Shown here in pieces: positions 26,493 to 35,088 of a DNA stretch of 64,000 nucleotides. The stretch spans positions 1-64,000 of the forward strand of contig CAWFGU010000013.1 of NCBI GenBank assembly GCA_963815505.1, read 5' to 3'. Position 1 is the stretch's first letter. Every line of letters starts with the position of its first letter. Both the position numbers and the translations under genes were made by a program. Source of the stretch: CAXBBB01 sp963815505. Lineage in GTDB: Bacteria > Bacteroidota > Rhodothermia > Rhodothermales > BA12. The notes below the pieces were generated by a model, which had not been told where the DNA came from, did no database searches, and saw only the letters and a list, made by a program, of their open reading frames with translations.

Positions 26493-26525
26493 AAACCTGA
26501 CAGGTCTCGAAGACCTGTCAGGTTT
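26493..26525. repeat. 33-bp palindromic repeat, copy 1 (perfect 15-3-15)
   Basis: AAACCTGACAGGTCT, the loop CGA, then the exact inverse AGACCTGTCAGGTTT. It lies 23 bp downstream of the atpG stop (26549, minus strand) and could end the ATP synthase transcript. It belongs to the same family as 47563-47595 and 53969-54001. Confidence 0.85.
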
Positions 26526-26548
26526 GAACGTGCGAAGGAAGCCGAATG

Positions 26549-27466
26549 CTACGCGTTCTCGAGCGCGTTGGCACCCGACACGATCTCGATGATCTCGGTC
26601 GTGATCGCGCTCTGGCGGGCACGGTTGTAGGTCAGCTTCAGGTCTTTGAGCAGGTCGTCGGCGTTGTTGGTCGCGTTGTCCATCGCGATCATCCGCGCGC
26701 CTTGCTCGGACGCGTTCGACTCGAGAAGTGCACGCCATACCTGATAATTCAGATAACGCGGAACGAGTGCGTCCAGAATGGCGGCGGGCCCCGGCTCGAA
26801 GATGTATTCGGTCGCTTCGGCGTCGCTCGTCGGCACGCCTTTGTAGGCGTCTTCCATAACCGGCGTTGCAAACTGCTCGTGCGGGATCGGCAGCAGCGGC
26901 TCGGCGACGCGGTTCTGCGAGATCGTGTTCTTGAACTCATTGTAGACCATCACCACCTCGTCCCACTCATGGGCTTCAAACCCCTGAACGGCGACGTTGA
27001 CCACGTCCTGAGCCGTCTTCACGTCGAGGCTGTCGAACGTGCCCCTATAGTCGCCGACCATGCTGTACTTGCGGCGCGAGAAGTGATCGTGGCCTTTGCG
27101 ACCGACGGCCAGGATCTTGAGTCCGCCCGCTTTGCGAACGTCCGAGTAGCGCTCGCGAATCGTCTCCTCGGCCGTCTTGATCGCGTTCGTGTTGAAGGCA
27201 CCAGCCAGCCCGCGATCCGCCGTGACGACGATGACCAGGGCGCGCTCGACCGGACGCTCACTAAACAGCGGATGCCCGGTCGCGTCGACTTCGCCCTGCA
27301 GGTGCGCGATCACGTCGCGGATTTTGAACGCGTAAGGGCGCGTCGCAAAGATGCGCTCTTGGGCACGGCGCAGCTTGGCTGCCGCCACCATCTTCATGGC
27401 GCGCGTCACCTGCTGCGTGTTCTTTACCCCACCGATGCGGGTACGAATGTCGCTGAGCGAGGCCAT
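26549..27466 (-). CDS. atpG: F1Fo ATP synthase subunit gamma
   Basis: The central rotor stalk of F1, 305 residues. The N-terminal coiled coil shows MASLSDIRTRIGGVKNTQQVTRAMKMVAAAKLR, and the C-terminal helix shows ATNNADDLLKDLKLTYNRARQSAITTEIIEIVSGANALE. Both are diagnostic. The globular middle includes VIVVTADRGLAGAFNTN. It is the last gene of the minus-strand atp cluster, 57 bp after atpA, and is followed by a palindromic repeat. Length is typical of Bacteroidota. Confidence 0.97.
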   Translation of the reverse strand: MASLSDIRTRIGGVKNTQQVTRAMKMVAAAKLRRAQERIFATRPYAFKIRDVIAHLQGEVDATGHPLFSERPVERALVIVVTADRGLAGAFNTNAIKTAEETIRERYSDVRKAGGLKILAVGRKGHDHFSRRKYSMVGDYRGTFDSLDVKTAQDVVNVAVQGFEAHEWDEVVMVYNEFKNTISQNRVAEPLLPIPHEQFATPVMEDAYKGVPTSDAEATEYIFEPGPAAILDALVPRYLNYQVWRALLESNASEQGARMIAMDNATNNADDLLKDLKLTYNRARQSAITTEIIEIVSGANALENA

Positions 27467-27523
27467 GCAAGTGGGGGAGTTTATCTATCTGTTTGTCGTC
27501 GCGAGGACGTAGGTCGCGGCGAT

Positions 27524-29143
27524 TTACGCTTCGACGGCGGGGGCCATTTGGGTGACGAGCGTTTCGGCCATCTGCTTCAACGTAGCCGCCGCGTCGTCGG
27601 TCATCGCGCCCTTGCGGAGCGTCGCAAGCGTTTCGGGGCTGCGGGCTTCGAGCATCTGCAAGAACTCCTTCTCGAAGGCGCGCACCTGATCGACCGGCAC
27701 GTCGTCGATGTAGCCTTGGGTAGCGACGTAGATGATCGCGACCTGGTTTTCGACGGCGAACGGCTGATACTGGCCCTGCTTGAGAATCTCGACCAACCGG
27801 GCACCGCGCGTCAACTGGCGCTGCGTGGCGGCGTCGAGGTCGGATCCGAACTTGGAGAACGCCTCCAGCTCGCGGTACTGAGCGAGGTCGAGGCGGAGCG
27901 ATCCCGAAACCTTCTTCATCGACTTGATCTGCGCCGATCCGCCGACTCGGCTGACCGAGATACCGACGTTGATGGCCGGGCGGACGCCTGCGTTGAAGAG
28001 GTTCGACTCGAGGAAGATCTGACCGTCCGTGATCGAGATGACGTTGGTCGGGATGTATGCCGACACGTCGCCCGCCTGCGTTTCGATGACCGGCAGCGCC
28101 GTCAGCGATCCGCCGCCCTTGACGATGGGACGCAGGCTCTCGGGTAGGTCGTTCATCCGCGAGGCGACACCGTCGTCGGCGATCATCTTGGCGGCGCGCT
28201 CCAGGAGGCGGCTGTGGAGGTAGAACACGTCGCCGGGGTAGGCTTCGCGGCCCGGAGGACGGCGCAGCAAGAGCGACAGTTCGCGGTAGGCGACGGCCTG
28301 CTTGGAGAGGTCGTCGTAGATGACCAAAGCGTGGCGGCCCGTGTCGCGGAAGAATTCGCCGATGCACGCGCCTGCAAACGGAGCGATGAACTGGAGCGGT
28401 GCCGGGTCGCTCGCCGGAGCGTTGACGATGACCGTGTAGTCCATCGCGCCGTTCTCTTCCAACGCGCGACGCACCTGCGCAACCGTCGACGACTTCTGAC
28501 CGATGGCGACGTAAATGCAGAAGACGGGCTTGTCGAGGTTGTTGCCCTCGGCGTCCTTGGCGTGCGTACGCTTCTGGTTGATGATCGTGTCGATCAAGAC
28601 GGCCGTCTTACCCGTCTGGCGGTCGCCGATGACGAGTTCGCGCTGGCCGCGTCCGATCGGGATCATGGCGTCGATGGCCTTGATACCCGTCTGAATCGGC
28701 TCGGTAACGGGCTGGCGGTAGATCACGCCCGGCGCCTTGCGCTCGAGCGGCATCTCATAGGTCGGCTCGGCGATGGGGCCGTTGCCGTCCATCGGGCGGC
28801 CGAGCGGATCGATGACACGGCCCAGCATCGAGTCGCCGACCGAGATCGAGGCGATGTTCTTGGTGCGGCGGGCTTCGTCGCCTTCGCGCACTTCGTCCGC
28901 GTTGTTGAAGAGGACCGCGCCGACGTTGTCCTCTTCCAAGTTGAGCACCATGCCGGTCGCGCCGGACGAGGGAAACTCGATCAGTTCGCCTGCCTGCACG
29001 TTCGACAGGCCGTAGAGACGTGCGATGCCGTCGCCGATCTGGAGGACGGTGCCGACTTCGTAAACGCCGGTTTCGGACGTGAAGCCGCCCAACTCACGCT
29101 GGATGACCGAGGTGACTTCGTCGGGGCGGATTGCGGATGCCAT
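27524..29143 (-). CDS. atpA: F1Fo ATP synthase subunit alpha
   Basis: Non-catalytic nucleotide-binding subunit of F1, 539 residues. The N-terminal beta-barrel starts MASAIRPDEVTSVIQREL. The P-loop GDRQTGKT lies near residue 171, and the alpha-specific PGDVFYLHSRLLERAAKM and GSLTALPVIETQAGDVSAYIP stretches follow. A short acidic extension is present near 195-210 (TIINQKRTHAKDAEGNNLDK). The C-terminal helical domain is complete. It lies between atpH and atpG in the standard order. No beta or epsilon gene is in this window; in Bacteroidota these are normally encoded elsewhere. Confidence 0.98.
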   Translation of the reverse strand: MASAIRPDEVTSVIQRELGGFTSETGVYEVGTVLQIGDGIARLYGLSNVQAGELIEFPSSGATGMVLNLEEDNVGAVLFNNADEVREGDEARRTKNIASISVGDSMLGRVIDPLGRPMDGNGPIAEPTYEMPLERKAPGVIYRQPVTEPIQTGIKAIDAMIPIGRGQRELVIGDRQTGKTAVLIDTIINQKRTHAKDAEGNNLDKPVFCIYVAIGQKSSTVAQVRRALEENGAMDYTVIVNAPASDPAPLQFIAPFAGACIGEFFRDTGRHALVIYDDLSKQAVAYRELSLLLRRPPGREAYPGDVFYLHSRLLERAAKMIADDGVASRMNDLPESLRPIVKGGGSLTALPVIETQAGDVSAYIPTNVISITDGQIFLESNLFNAGVRPAINVGISVSRVGGSAQIKSMKKVSGSLRLDLAQYRELEAFSKFGSDLDAATQRQLTRGARLVEILKQGQYQPFAVENQVAIIYVATQGYIDDVPVDQVRAFEKEFLQMLEARSPETLATLRKGAMTDDAAATLKQMAETLVTQMAPAVEA

Positions 29144-29180
29144 AGCTAGGAGGAAAAGTCGGCCGAAGCCGGAGGTATGC

Positions 29181-29741
29181 TTAGTTAAGGACGGTAGTCG
29201 ACACGGCAGGCTGGGCGAATCGTTCGCGCAGCGTCTGCAGCTGGTGGCGGACGCTTCCGTCGTAGACCGTATCGCCCAGTCGGACGATCATGCCGCCGAT
29301 CAGGTCGCCATCGACCTGCGTCTCGAGCCGCACGTTGCCGCCGGTCTGAGCGGCGAGCGCCTTCTGCAACTGAGCCGATTCGTCGGGAGCCAACGTCTTG
29401 GCCGTGCGCACCTGGGCGACGACAATGTTCTGCTGCTCATCGCGCATCGACTGATACGCCTCGACGACGCCGGGAATGTCTTCGATTCGGTCCTTGTCGA
29501 TCAGCAGCGAAAGGAACGTGTCCATCAACTCGTTGACCTTGCCCGAGAACAGGCTCGTCAGGATGGCCTGTTTCTTCTCACGCGAGACGACCGGGCTCTC
29601 CATCACACGCCGCAAATCGGGCGAGTGGCCCAACGTGTCGCGCATCAGTTCGACATCGGCATCGACGGCGGCGACGTGACCAGTCTGATCGGCCTGCGCA
29701 TAGAGCGCCTGTGCGTAGCGGCGGGCAACGGGAGTCGTCAT
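29181..29741 (-). CDS. atpH: F1Fo ATP synthase subunit delta
   Basis: Peripheral stalk/F1 connector (OSCP type), 186 residues. The N-terminal six-helix bundle begins MTTPVARRYAQALYAQA, and the C-terminal part has the family signature LGDTVYDGSVRHQLQTLRERF, preceded by DLIGGMIVR. It sits between atpF and atpA, 37 bp before atpA, in the expected order. Confidence 0.95.
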   Translation of the reverse strand: MTTPVARRYAQALYAQADQTGHVAAVDADVELMRDTLGHSPDLRRVMESPVVSREKKQAILTSLFSGKVNELMDTFLSLLIDKDRIEDIPGVVEAYQSMRDEQQNIVVAQVRTAKTLAPDESAQLQKALAAQTGGNVRLETQVDGDLIGGMIVRLGDTVYDGSVRHQLQTLRERFAQPAVSTTVLN

Positions 29742-29814
29742 GCGGCAGTCGTCGGCGAGGGATGAACCGCTACCGGATCAAGGGACGGAGCGGCAAAAGG
29801 AAAGGGCGACCGCC

Positions 29815-30436
29815 CTAGTTGCGGGGGAGCGTATCGATGAACTGATCGACCAAACGGCGCTGCTCGGTAGCGTCGAGCTTCTCGCGCAAGATCTTCTCGG
29901 CCGCCGTAATGGCGAGACCGGCGACTTCGGCGCGGAGTTCGCCCAGGGCCGACTGCTTTTGGCGTTCAATGTCGGCTTCGGCAGACGCCAGACGATCGGC
30001 GATGCGCTGATCGGCTTGGGCACGCAGATCGGCGGCGGTGCGCTCGGCAGCTTCGCGCGCTTCACGCAGGATCTGCGTGGCTTGAGCCTCGGCCTGGCGA
30101 CGGGCTTTCTCGTTATCGGCCTGGATCGCCTTGGCTTCGGCCAGCGCTTTCTCGGCTTGCGAGAGCGAGTCCTCGATGTTGCGCTCACGATCTTCGAGCG
30201 CCTTGGAGATCGGCCCCCACGCATACTTGCTCAGAATGAACACCACGAGACCCGAACGTGATCAGCGTGAAGATCAGCAGGCCCGGCTTGGGCTGGAGCA
30301 GTCCGGGGACCGGCTTCTCGTAGGTGGATTCGGCGCTGTATGCTTCCTGGCCAGCTACCTGCGGCGCGTCGGCGACGAAGGCAACAGGGCGGGCAGGAGC
30401 ATCTCCGGTCGGAAACGTAAAGAGCAGCGTCGACAT
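29815..30436 (-). CDS. atpF: F1Fo ATP synthase subunit b, frameshifted at about 30250
   Basis: Peripheral stalk subunit of about 206 residues after repair. The first frame from 30436 encodes a 45-residue leader and the start of the membrane helix (PGLLIFTLITFG), then falls into nonsense. The other frame resumes with VFILSKYAWGPISKALEDRE and continues through the long charged coiled coil (EKALAEAKAIQADNEKARRQ) to the stop at 29815. Removing one base near 30250 (an extra T on the coding strand in GGGTCTCGTGG) restores TFGLVVFILSKYAWGP, the conserved helix. As all other atp genes here are intact and subunit b is needed for coupling, a sequence error is more likely than a real defect. Confidence 0.9.
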
Positions 30437-30568
30437 CGTCGGCCAGTCGGGTTGGAGGCGAGTCGGCCTGAGCGCAGAGCGCCGTCGGCCTGAAAAAGGT
30501 GCGGGGCAATCCCCCGCGGGACGCTACCGCCCAGCCCTTTCGAGCCAAGCGGCAGCCGGGCGTTCGCC

Positions 30569-30799
30569 TTAGATGACGAAGAAGAACACCAGCGAGAACA
30601 CGAGCGCGATGATCGCCACGCCTTCGATGAAGGCCGCGAGGATGATGGCCGTGCCACGCAAATCGTTGGCGGCTTCGGGCTGGCGGGCGATGCCTTCGAG
30701 GGCCGAAGAAGCAAGGCGACCGATGCCCATTCCGGCACCGAGAGTAGCACCTAAGAGGCCGAGTCCGGCGGCGAGGAAGGCAAAAGCTGTACTGTCCAT
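30569..30799 (-). CDS. atpE: F1Fo ATP synthase subunit c
   Basis: The proteolipid ring subunit, 76 residues, two membrane helices joined by the polar loop ARQPEA. The ion-binding carboxylate is the Glu of AAFIEGVAIIALVF (about residue 59). The extra polar ligands of Na+-type rings are not evident, so H+ coupling is expected. The glycine-rich first helix (GLGLLGATLGAGMGIG) is typical. It lies 127 bp downstream of atpB and 132 bp upstream of the atpF start. Confidence 0.97.
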   Translation of the reverse strand: MDSTAFAFLAAGLGLLGATLGAGMGIGRLASSALEGIARQPEAANDLRGTAIILAAFIEGVAIIALVFSLVFFFVI

Positions 30800-30926
30800 T
30801 TCAGTGGAGCGAGGTTTGGGGTGTGGAAGACGGGTAAGATGCCCTACTAAGGGCGAAGTTGGCTTGCGAGCGCCGTGGAGATGGCGCTAAAACGTGACCG
30901 ATTTGGTGCACTCTCCGAGCACGAAG

Positions 30927-32261
30927 TCAGGCAACGGCAGCCTGCTTCTTCTCGGGATGATTGGGCGTGGCGGAAAGGTAGTCGGCGAGGTGATGCTCGC
31001 CCTGCTGCAGCGCGCCGTCGCCATGCGGGATGCGGTTGTGGCCCGCTGCGTCGCCGACCGATTCGTGGTCGTGATGTTCGTGCTCCTCGGCTGCCATGCC
31101 GATGAAGACAGCCGAGAGCATCGTAAAGATGTACGCCTGCACAAAACTCACCATAATCTTGAGCAGGTAGACGAAGATCGTAATCGCGATGGCGACCGGT
31201 GCCGCCAGTCCGCCCACGAGCGGGCTAATGCGAGCCGAGAAGATGAAAATGAGGCCGATGATCGACACGATCACCAAGTGGCCCGACACCATGTTGCCAA
31301 ACAAACGGAAGGCCAGAGCGAGCGGCTTGGTGAACAGGCCGACAAACTCGATGGGCACGAGGATCGGCTTGACGAAGCCCGGCACGCCCGGGGGATTGAA
31401 GATGTGCATCCAATAGTCCTTGGTGCCCGCCAGCTGCGTCACGAAGAACGTGAACAAAGCCAGCGCCGCCGTCACCATGATGTGTGAGGTCGCCGTGACG
31501 CCCAGCGGGATTAGCCCGAGCAGGTTGCCGATCAGGATGAAGAAGAACGCGCTCAGCAGGTAGGGCAGATACTTACGATACTTGACGCCGATCGATGGCT
31601 TGGCGATGTCGTCGCGGACGAAGACGATGATCGTCTCGATCATGTTTTGCCATACGCCACGCGGAGCCGTGCTGCTGCCGATCCCTTTCTTGTACTTACT
31701 CGCCATGCTCAGCCCGATCCACAGCACGAGCAGGGCCGAGAGGAAGACGAACAGCAACTGCCGCGTGATCGAGAAGTCGATCAAGATCTCGCCGCCTTCG
31801 ACGTACGAGACCGGGAAATAGTAGTGCATGTGAGCACCGACGATCTCGTTGACCTGCGCCGGAGTCGCCCGCGTGATGACGCCCGTGTTGGCTGCGTCTT
31901 CCTGCCCGTCGACGAGCGTTTCGGCGGCTTCGGTATCCGTAACGCCATCGCCCAACAGAACCGATGCAGATTTTTCGATACCGTTCGCGGTGAGCGTGAT
32001 CGGCCCGAGCGTGTAGTCGCCGCTGCGCAGCGCGCTTTCGGTCGACCAGAACGTATCGAAGCCCAGCGAGCCATCGGCACGGCGGACGAGAAAGAGGCGC
32101 GGAAGCTCGAACTTGCCGTTGCCGTAGTCGAAGTAGTTGCCGTCCGCCGAGTGGCCGACTGCGTCGGGGTCGCCGCCTGCACCGTCGGCAGCCAGAAGCG
32201 GGGCCGGGGCGAGCAGCATCAGGAGCAGCAGAGCCGCGCGGCGGAGCAGAGGAGCAGACAT
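30927..32261 (-). CDS. atpB: F1Fo ATP synthase subunit a, with periplasmic N-terminal extension
   Basis: Stator channel subunit of Fo, 444 residues, much longer than the roughly 250-270 of E. coli. It starts with a signal-like segment (LLLLMLLAPAPLLAA) and about 140 extra residues before the first channel helix near 165, a feature of Bacteroidota. The essential Arg lies in PLALAFRLFGNMVSGHL, and the final helices (VSFVQAYIFTMLSAVFIGMA) are conserved. The tail is His-rich (EEHEHHDHES...HNRIPHGD). Two upstream membrane-protein genes (32282-32959) probably assist assembly. Confidence 0.96.
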   Translation of the reverse strand: MSAPLLRRAALLLLMLLAPAPLLAADGAGGDPDAVGHSADGNYFDYGNGKFELPRLFLVRRADGSLGFDTFWSTESALRSGDYTLGPITLTANGIEKSASVLLGDGVTDTEAAETLVDGQEDAANTGVITRATPAQVNEIVGAHMHYYFPVSYVEGGEILIDFSITRQLLFVFLSALLVLWIGLSMASKYKKGIGSSTAPRGVWQNMIETIIVFVRDDIAKPSIGVKYRKYLPYLLSAFFFILIGNLLGLIPLGVTATSHIMVTAALALFTFFVTQLAGTKDYWMHIFNPPGVPGFVKPILVPIEFVGLFTKPLALAFRLFGNMVSGHLVIVSIIGLIFIFSARISPLVGGLAAPVAIAITIFVYLLKIMVSFVQAYIFTMLSAVFIGMAAEEHEHHDHESVGDAAGHNRIPHGDGALQQGEHHLADYLSATPNHPEKKQAAVA

Positions 32262-32281
32262 CGGGTCGGAGAGAATCAGAG

Positions 32282-32581
32282 TCAGGAAGCGCGGCGCAGC
32301 TGCCGGAGCGTGAGCAGGGTTTCGGCCGTCATGCCGAGCAGTACGAACGCGGCCATCGTGACGGCAAACGCGACGGGCTGGGGCGGCGTGAACGCGAACA
32401 GCACCAGAGCCGTCAGCGCCAGCGTGAGCACCATCCGCACCATCAGGCCGCCGACGAACGTCGCCATGAACGCAACGCCTTCCTGCCGGGCCGACCGAAG
32501 CGCCGTCACGACTGCCAGAAACGCGTACAGCACGCCGATGCCGACGGCAGGTGCGATGCTAACCCAGAGCGGTGACGACAT
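32282..32581 (-). CDS. Small membrane protein of the atp cluster (AtpI-like position)
   Basis: A 99-residue protein with four predicted hydrophobic helices (APAVGIGVLYAFLAVVTAL, FMATFVGGLMVRMVLTLALT, FAVTMAAFVLLGMTAETLL). It starts 21 bp upstream of atpB and follows the AtpZ-like gene, the place occupied by atpI or by a short uncharacterised membrane gene in other Bacteroidota. An accessory role in Fo assembly is inferred from position only; no firm family match is recognised. Confidence 0.65.
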   Translation of the reverse strand: MSSPLWVSIAPAVGIGVLYAFLAVVTALRSARQEGVAFMATFVGGLMVRMVLTLALTALVLFAFTPPQPVAFAVTMAAFVLLGMTAETLLTLRQLRRAS

Positions 32582-32668
32582 GGAACGGCGTTTCGTAGAA
32601 GAACGCCAAACTACGCGCAGCTACGTGAGCGCGTCCGCAAGACCCATTGAAATGCAAGTGAACGCATC

Positions 32669-32941
32669 CTACTCACCACCATGCCTCTTCTGCTCAGCCC
32701 TCTTGCGATCCGACGCCCGGCTCATCTCGGCGTTTACCCGCCACAACTGCGCGACGACGCTCGCCATCGCCACGCCAGCGCCCGCCAGAATGAACCAAGG
32801 CGCGGTGTCCAACCACAGATCCAGCGCGATTCCGATGCCGACAAACATCACCAGCGTTCCGGCAATCTGCCAGCCTAGTCCGGCGTAGCCCCCACTCTTG
32901 CGCGTCGATTCGAGCCAGTGGGTATCGTCGTTCTTGGCCAC
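32669..32941 (-). CDS. AtpZ/AtpI-family assembly protein
   Basis: A 90-residue membrane protein with two helices: GGYAGLGWQIAGTLVMFVGIGIALDLWLD and the second starting APWFILAGAGVAMASVV. It matches the short AtpZ type, which includes a Gly-rich first helix and a DLWLDT-like turn. Such proteins partner AtpI in Mg2+/Ca2+ transport or ring assembly. The GTG at 32941 begins one base after the bactofilin stop; a TTG at 32959 would add six residues and overlap that gene. A charged C-terminus (RASDRKRAEQKRHGGE) closes the protein. Confidence 0.75.
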   Translation of the reverse strand: MAKNDDTHWLESTRKSGGYAGLGWQIAGTLVMFVGIGIALDLWLDTAPWFILAGAGVAMASVVAQLWRVNAEMSRASDRKRAEQKRHGGE

Positions 32942-32942
32942 G

Positions 32943-33416
32943 TCAGGCTGCCTTGTCAACGGGAGTCGTGCTCGAACCAGGAGATTTAGGCAGCGGGTCG
33001 AGCGAACCGGAGGCGACCTTGCGCTTGCCCATCACGACATCGCCGTCGAAGACCGCCCCCTCTTCAATCACCAATCGGGCGACGTTAAGCGTGCCGGTGA
33101 CACGCGCGTTGCTGCGAAGTGTGAGCCGCTCCTCGATCGTCGCTGTGCCGTCGAACGCGCCACCCAGGTCTGCACTCGTCGCGGCCATCTCGCCTTCGAT
33201 AGACCCACTCTGGGCCACGACGACTTTTCCCTTGACCAGCACCTTACCGATCACTTTGCCGTTAATATTGAGATCGCCATCAGCACGGACGGTACCCTTG
33301 AGGACCGTGCCCTCGCCGATCATGTTGATCTGATTAGGCGTGGCTGGACCTGCGCCACGAGAAGCAGACGAACCACGCGAATTGGAGTCGGACGAACCAG
33401 GATTGAAAAGAGCCAT
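32943..33416 (-). CDS. Bactofilin family cytoskeletal protein
   Basis: A 157-residue polymer-forming protein. Short disordered ends flank a right-handed beta-helix core (about residues 32-125) made of GTVLKGTVRADGDLNINGKV, VLVKGKVVVAQSGSIEGEM and NARVTGTLNVARLVIEEGA-type turns, which is diagnostic of bactofilins. These form nucleotide-free filaments at the membrane and often recruit peptidoglycan hydrolases. Here an M23 peptidase gene lies 41 bp upstream in the same direction, a pairing well known in cell-shape loci. Confidence 0.93.
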   Translation of the reverse strand: MALFNPGSSDSNSRGSSASRGAGPATPNQINMIGEGTVLKGTVRADGDLNINGKVIGKVLVKGKVVVAQSGSIEGEMAATSADLGGAFDGTATIEERLTLRSNARVTGTLNVARLVIEEGAVFDGDVVMGKRKVASGSLDPLPKSPGSSTTPVDKAA

Positions 33417-33456
33417 TACGGATAAGAGTAGTAGGATTTAGAAGAAGCGTACCGGC

Positions 33457-34294
33457 CTACAACGCCAGCAAGAAGGCTTCGGGATCCATTGGCACACCAT
33501 CGCGCCATAATTCGAGATGGACATGCGGCCCCGTTGTCACCTCGCCTGTGTTGCCCGACAGTGCGATCACGTCGCGCGCTCTAACAGGATCGCCCGTTTT
33601 GCGAAGGAGACTGCTGTTGTGCTTGTAAATGGATACGAAACCGTCGGAGTGCTGAACGGCGATAGTATACCCTCCCTCATGCGTCCAGTCAGACAACACC
33701 ACGAAGCCCCCCTCTATGGCACGGACGGCCGACCCTTCTTCAGCCGCAATGTCGATGGCGAAATGCCCCGACACCGTGTCGAAACCCCGCGTCCGGACCC
33801 CCTGAATGGGGAAGAGCGCGGGGAATGCCGCCCCTGATACGTCTACTCTTCCACGGCGAGAACCACGCCCCGCCCACGACACAGCTGCCGACGGGGTGAC
33901 GGCGGGAGATTCACTGCGTACATCATCGACAGGATCCCCAGCCCCCTTGCTGAACTGGAGCACCCACTCCGCCCATCAGCCTACGCAGGTCCAAGACGTA
34001 CTCGCGCTGCAGTCGCAACGAGTCTTGCAAGGCATCCAGCACGACCTGCTGCTGCTGCGCTGCGTCATGAGCTTCCTGAGCCTCGTAGCCTGGCATCAAC
34101 CGCTCTAGGGGACTGACAATAGTTAGCGCTATCGTTAGCAGAATCAGCGCCAGTGCCAACGCCATGCTGCCGTAGAGCAGCCGAGCCGGTGTCACTCGGT
34201 ATTGCCGAGGGGCTCCGGTACTGTCGTCATCCATCACCACGACGGTGCGCACCACTGGATCGAGCGAAAAGAGGTCGAGAAGGAAAGATTTCAT
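33457..34294 (-). CDS. M23 family metallopeptidase (cell-shape endopeptidase), frameshifted at about 33942-33946
   Basis: A membrane-anchored murein endopeptidase of about 278 residues after repair. A short cytoplasmic N-terminus and one membrane helix (LLYGSMALALALILLTIALT) are followed by a coiled coil (EAQEAHDAAQQQQVVLDALQ). The M23 domain shows GHFAIDIAAEEGSAV (metal-binding His and Asp) and HVHLELWRDG (catalytic and metal His). The frame breaks at a C5 run on the plus strand (G5 on the coding strand); dropping one base gives GAPVQQGAGDPVDDV and joins both halves. It is the first gene of the bactofilin-atp directon. Confidence 0.87.
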
Positions 34295-34457
34295 GAGGGT
34301 AATCGGCGGGTAGGGACAGGATCAACTTCGGAGATACCTGTCCGGTTTTGCGAGACTGCGTTGTGCCTTTCGAGTGAAACACATGAGCCGATGGTTCTGT
34401 CAAGCGAGACACACGCGTAGTTTACCGCGCTCCGCATACCTCTACTCCTTTCTATCC

Positions 34458-34709
34458 ATGCCGCAGCATACATCAGCAGCCAAGCGCGTCCGCCAATCCG
34501 AAAAACGCAGGGATCGCAACCGCGTGCACCGGAGCCGCATGCGCTCGCTCATCAAGCAGCTCAAAGCTGAGACAGATCGGACGCGCGCTCAGGAGCTCCT
34601 CTCAGAGACGAAAGCCTACCTCGACCGGATGGCGACCAAACGGATCATTCATCCCAACAAGGCAGCCAACTACAAGAGTGCCCTAGAAAAAGGAGTCGCT
34701 GGCTTATAG
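34458..34709 (+). CDS. rpsT: 30S ribosomal protein S20
   Basis: An 83-residue basic protein of the small subunit that binds 16S rRNA near its 5' domain. It shows MPQHTSAAKRVRQSEKRRDR at the start and the C-terminal KRIIHPNKAANYKSAL typical of S20. The ATG at 34458 is chosen because the family begins there; the frame is open from 34374 but upstream residues do not fit. It is divergent from the M23/bactofilin/atp cluster. Confidence 0.95.
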   Translation: MPQHTSAAKRVRQSEKRRDRNRVHRSRMRSLIKQLKAETDRTRAQELLSETKAYLDRMATKRIIHPNKAANYKSALEKGVAGL

Positions 34710-35088
34710 ACACGGCCTAAGATAGGTAGAGCATAAGGATATGACTTCTGACGTTTGCATGATCGCATACCGACCGTGCAAAGTAAAATCGGTGACTCCT
34801 CACTCTTCGTGCTGTGGCCCAATCCCTTTCTCTACACAGGCTTGTACAGCTTGGCCAGGAGCGTCAGCCGTCTTCACCTTGCTCTCGTTTTGAGCTCGCG
34901 CTGTTGCTTTATCACACCACAGCGCGTCTCAGGAGAGTGAGAGTGCGCACACGAAATGAGCGGAGGCGTAACACGTTTCTGCTAACTCGCCCTCTTGTCT
35001 GCCCTGTAGTTTAAACCCTGTGCTGCACAGCCTTGCAACACACCCCATCACCCGAATCCACCCCATCTCTCCCAAAGGAGGCTACCTC
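34710..35088. other. Intergenic region without a recognised gene
   Basis: About 380 bp between rpsT and the OmpA/PKD gene, more AT-rich than the surroundings. Only short, implausible frames are present. The last part holds a good Shine-Dalgarno (AAGGAGG at about 35075-35081) for the next gene. A weak promoter-like TTG plus TAGTTTA lies around 34998-35014. I see no tRNA or riboswitch. Confidence 0.5.

Noticed and set aside
26546..28147. 533-residue plus-strand open frame
   Set aside because: Exactly antisense to atpG and atpA, with no domains; high-GC codon structure leaves the opposite strand open.
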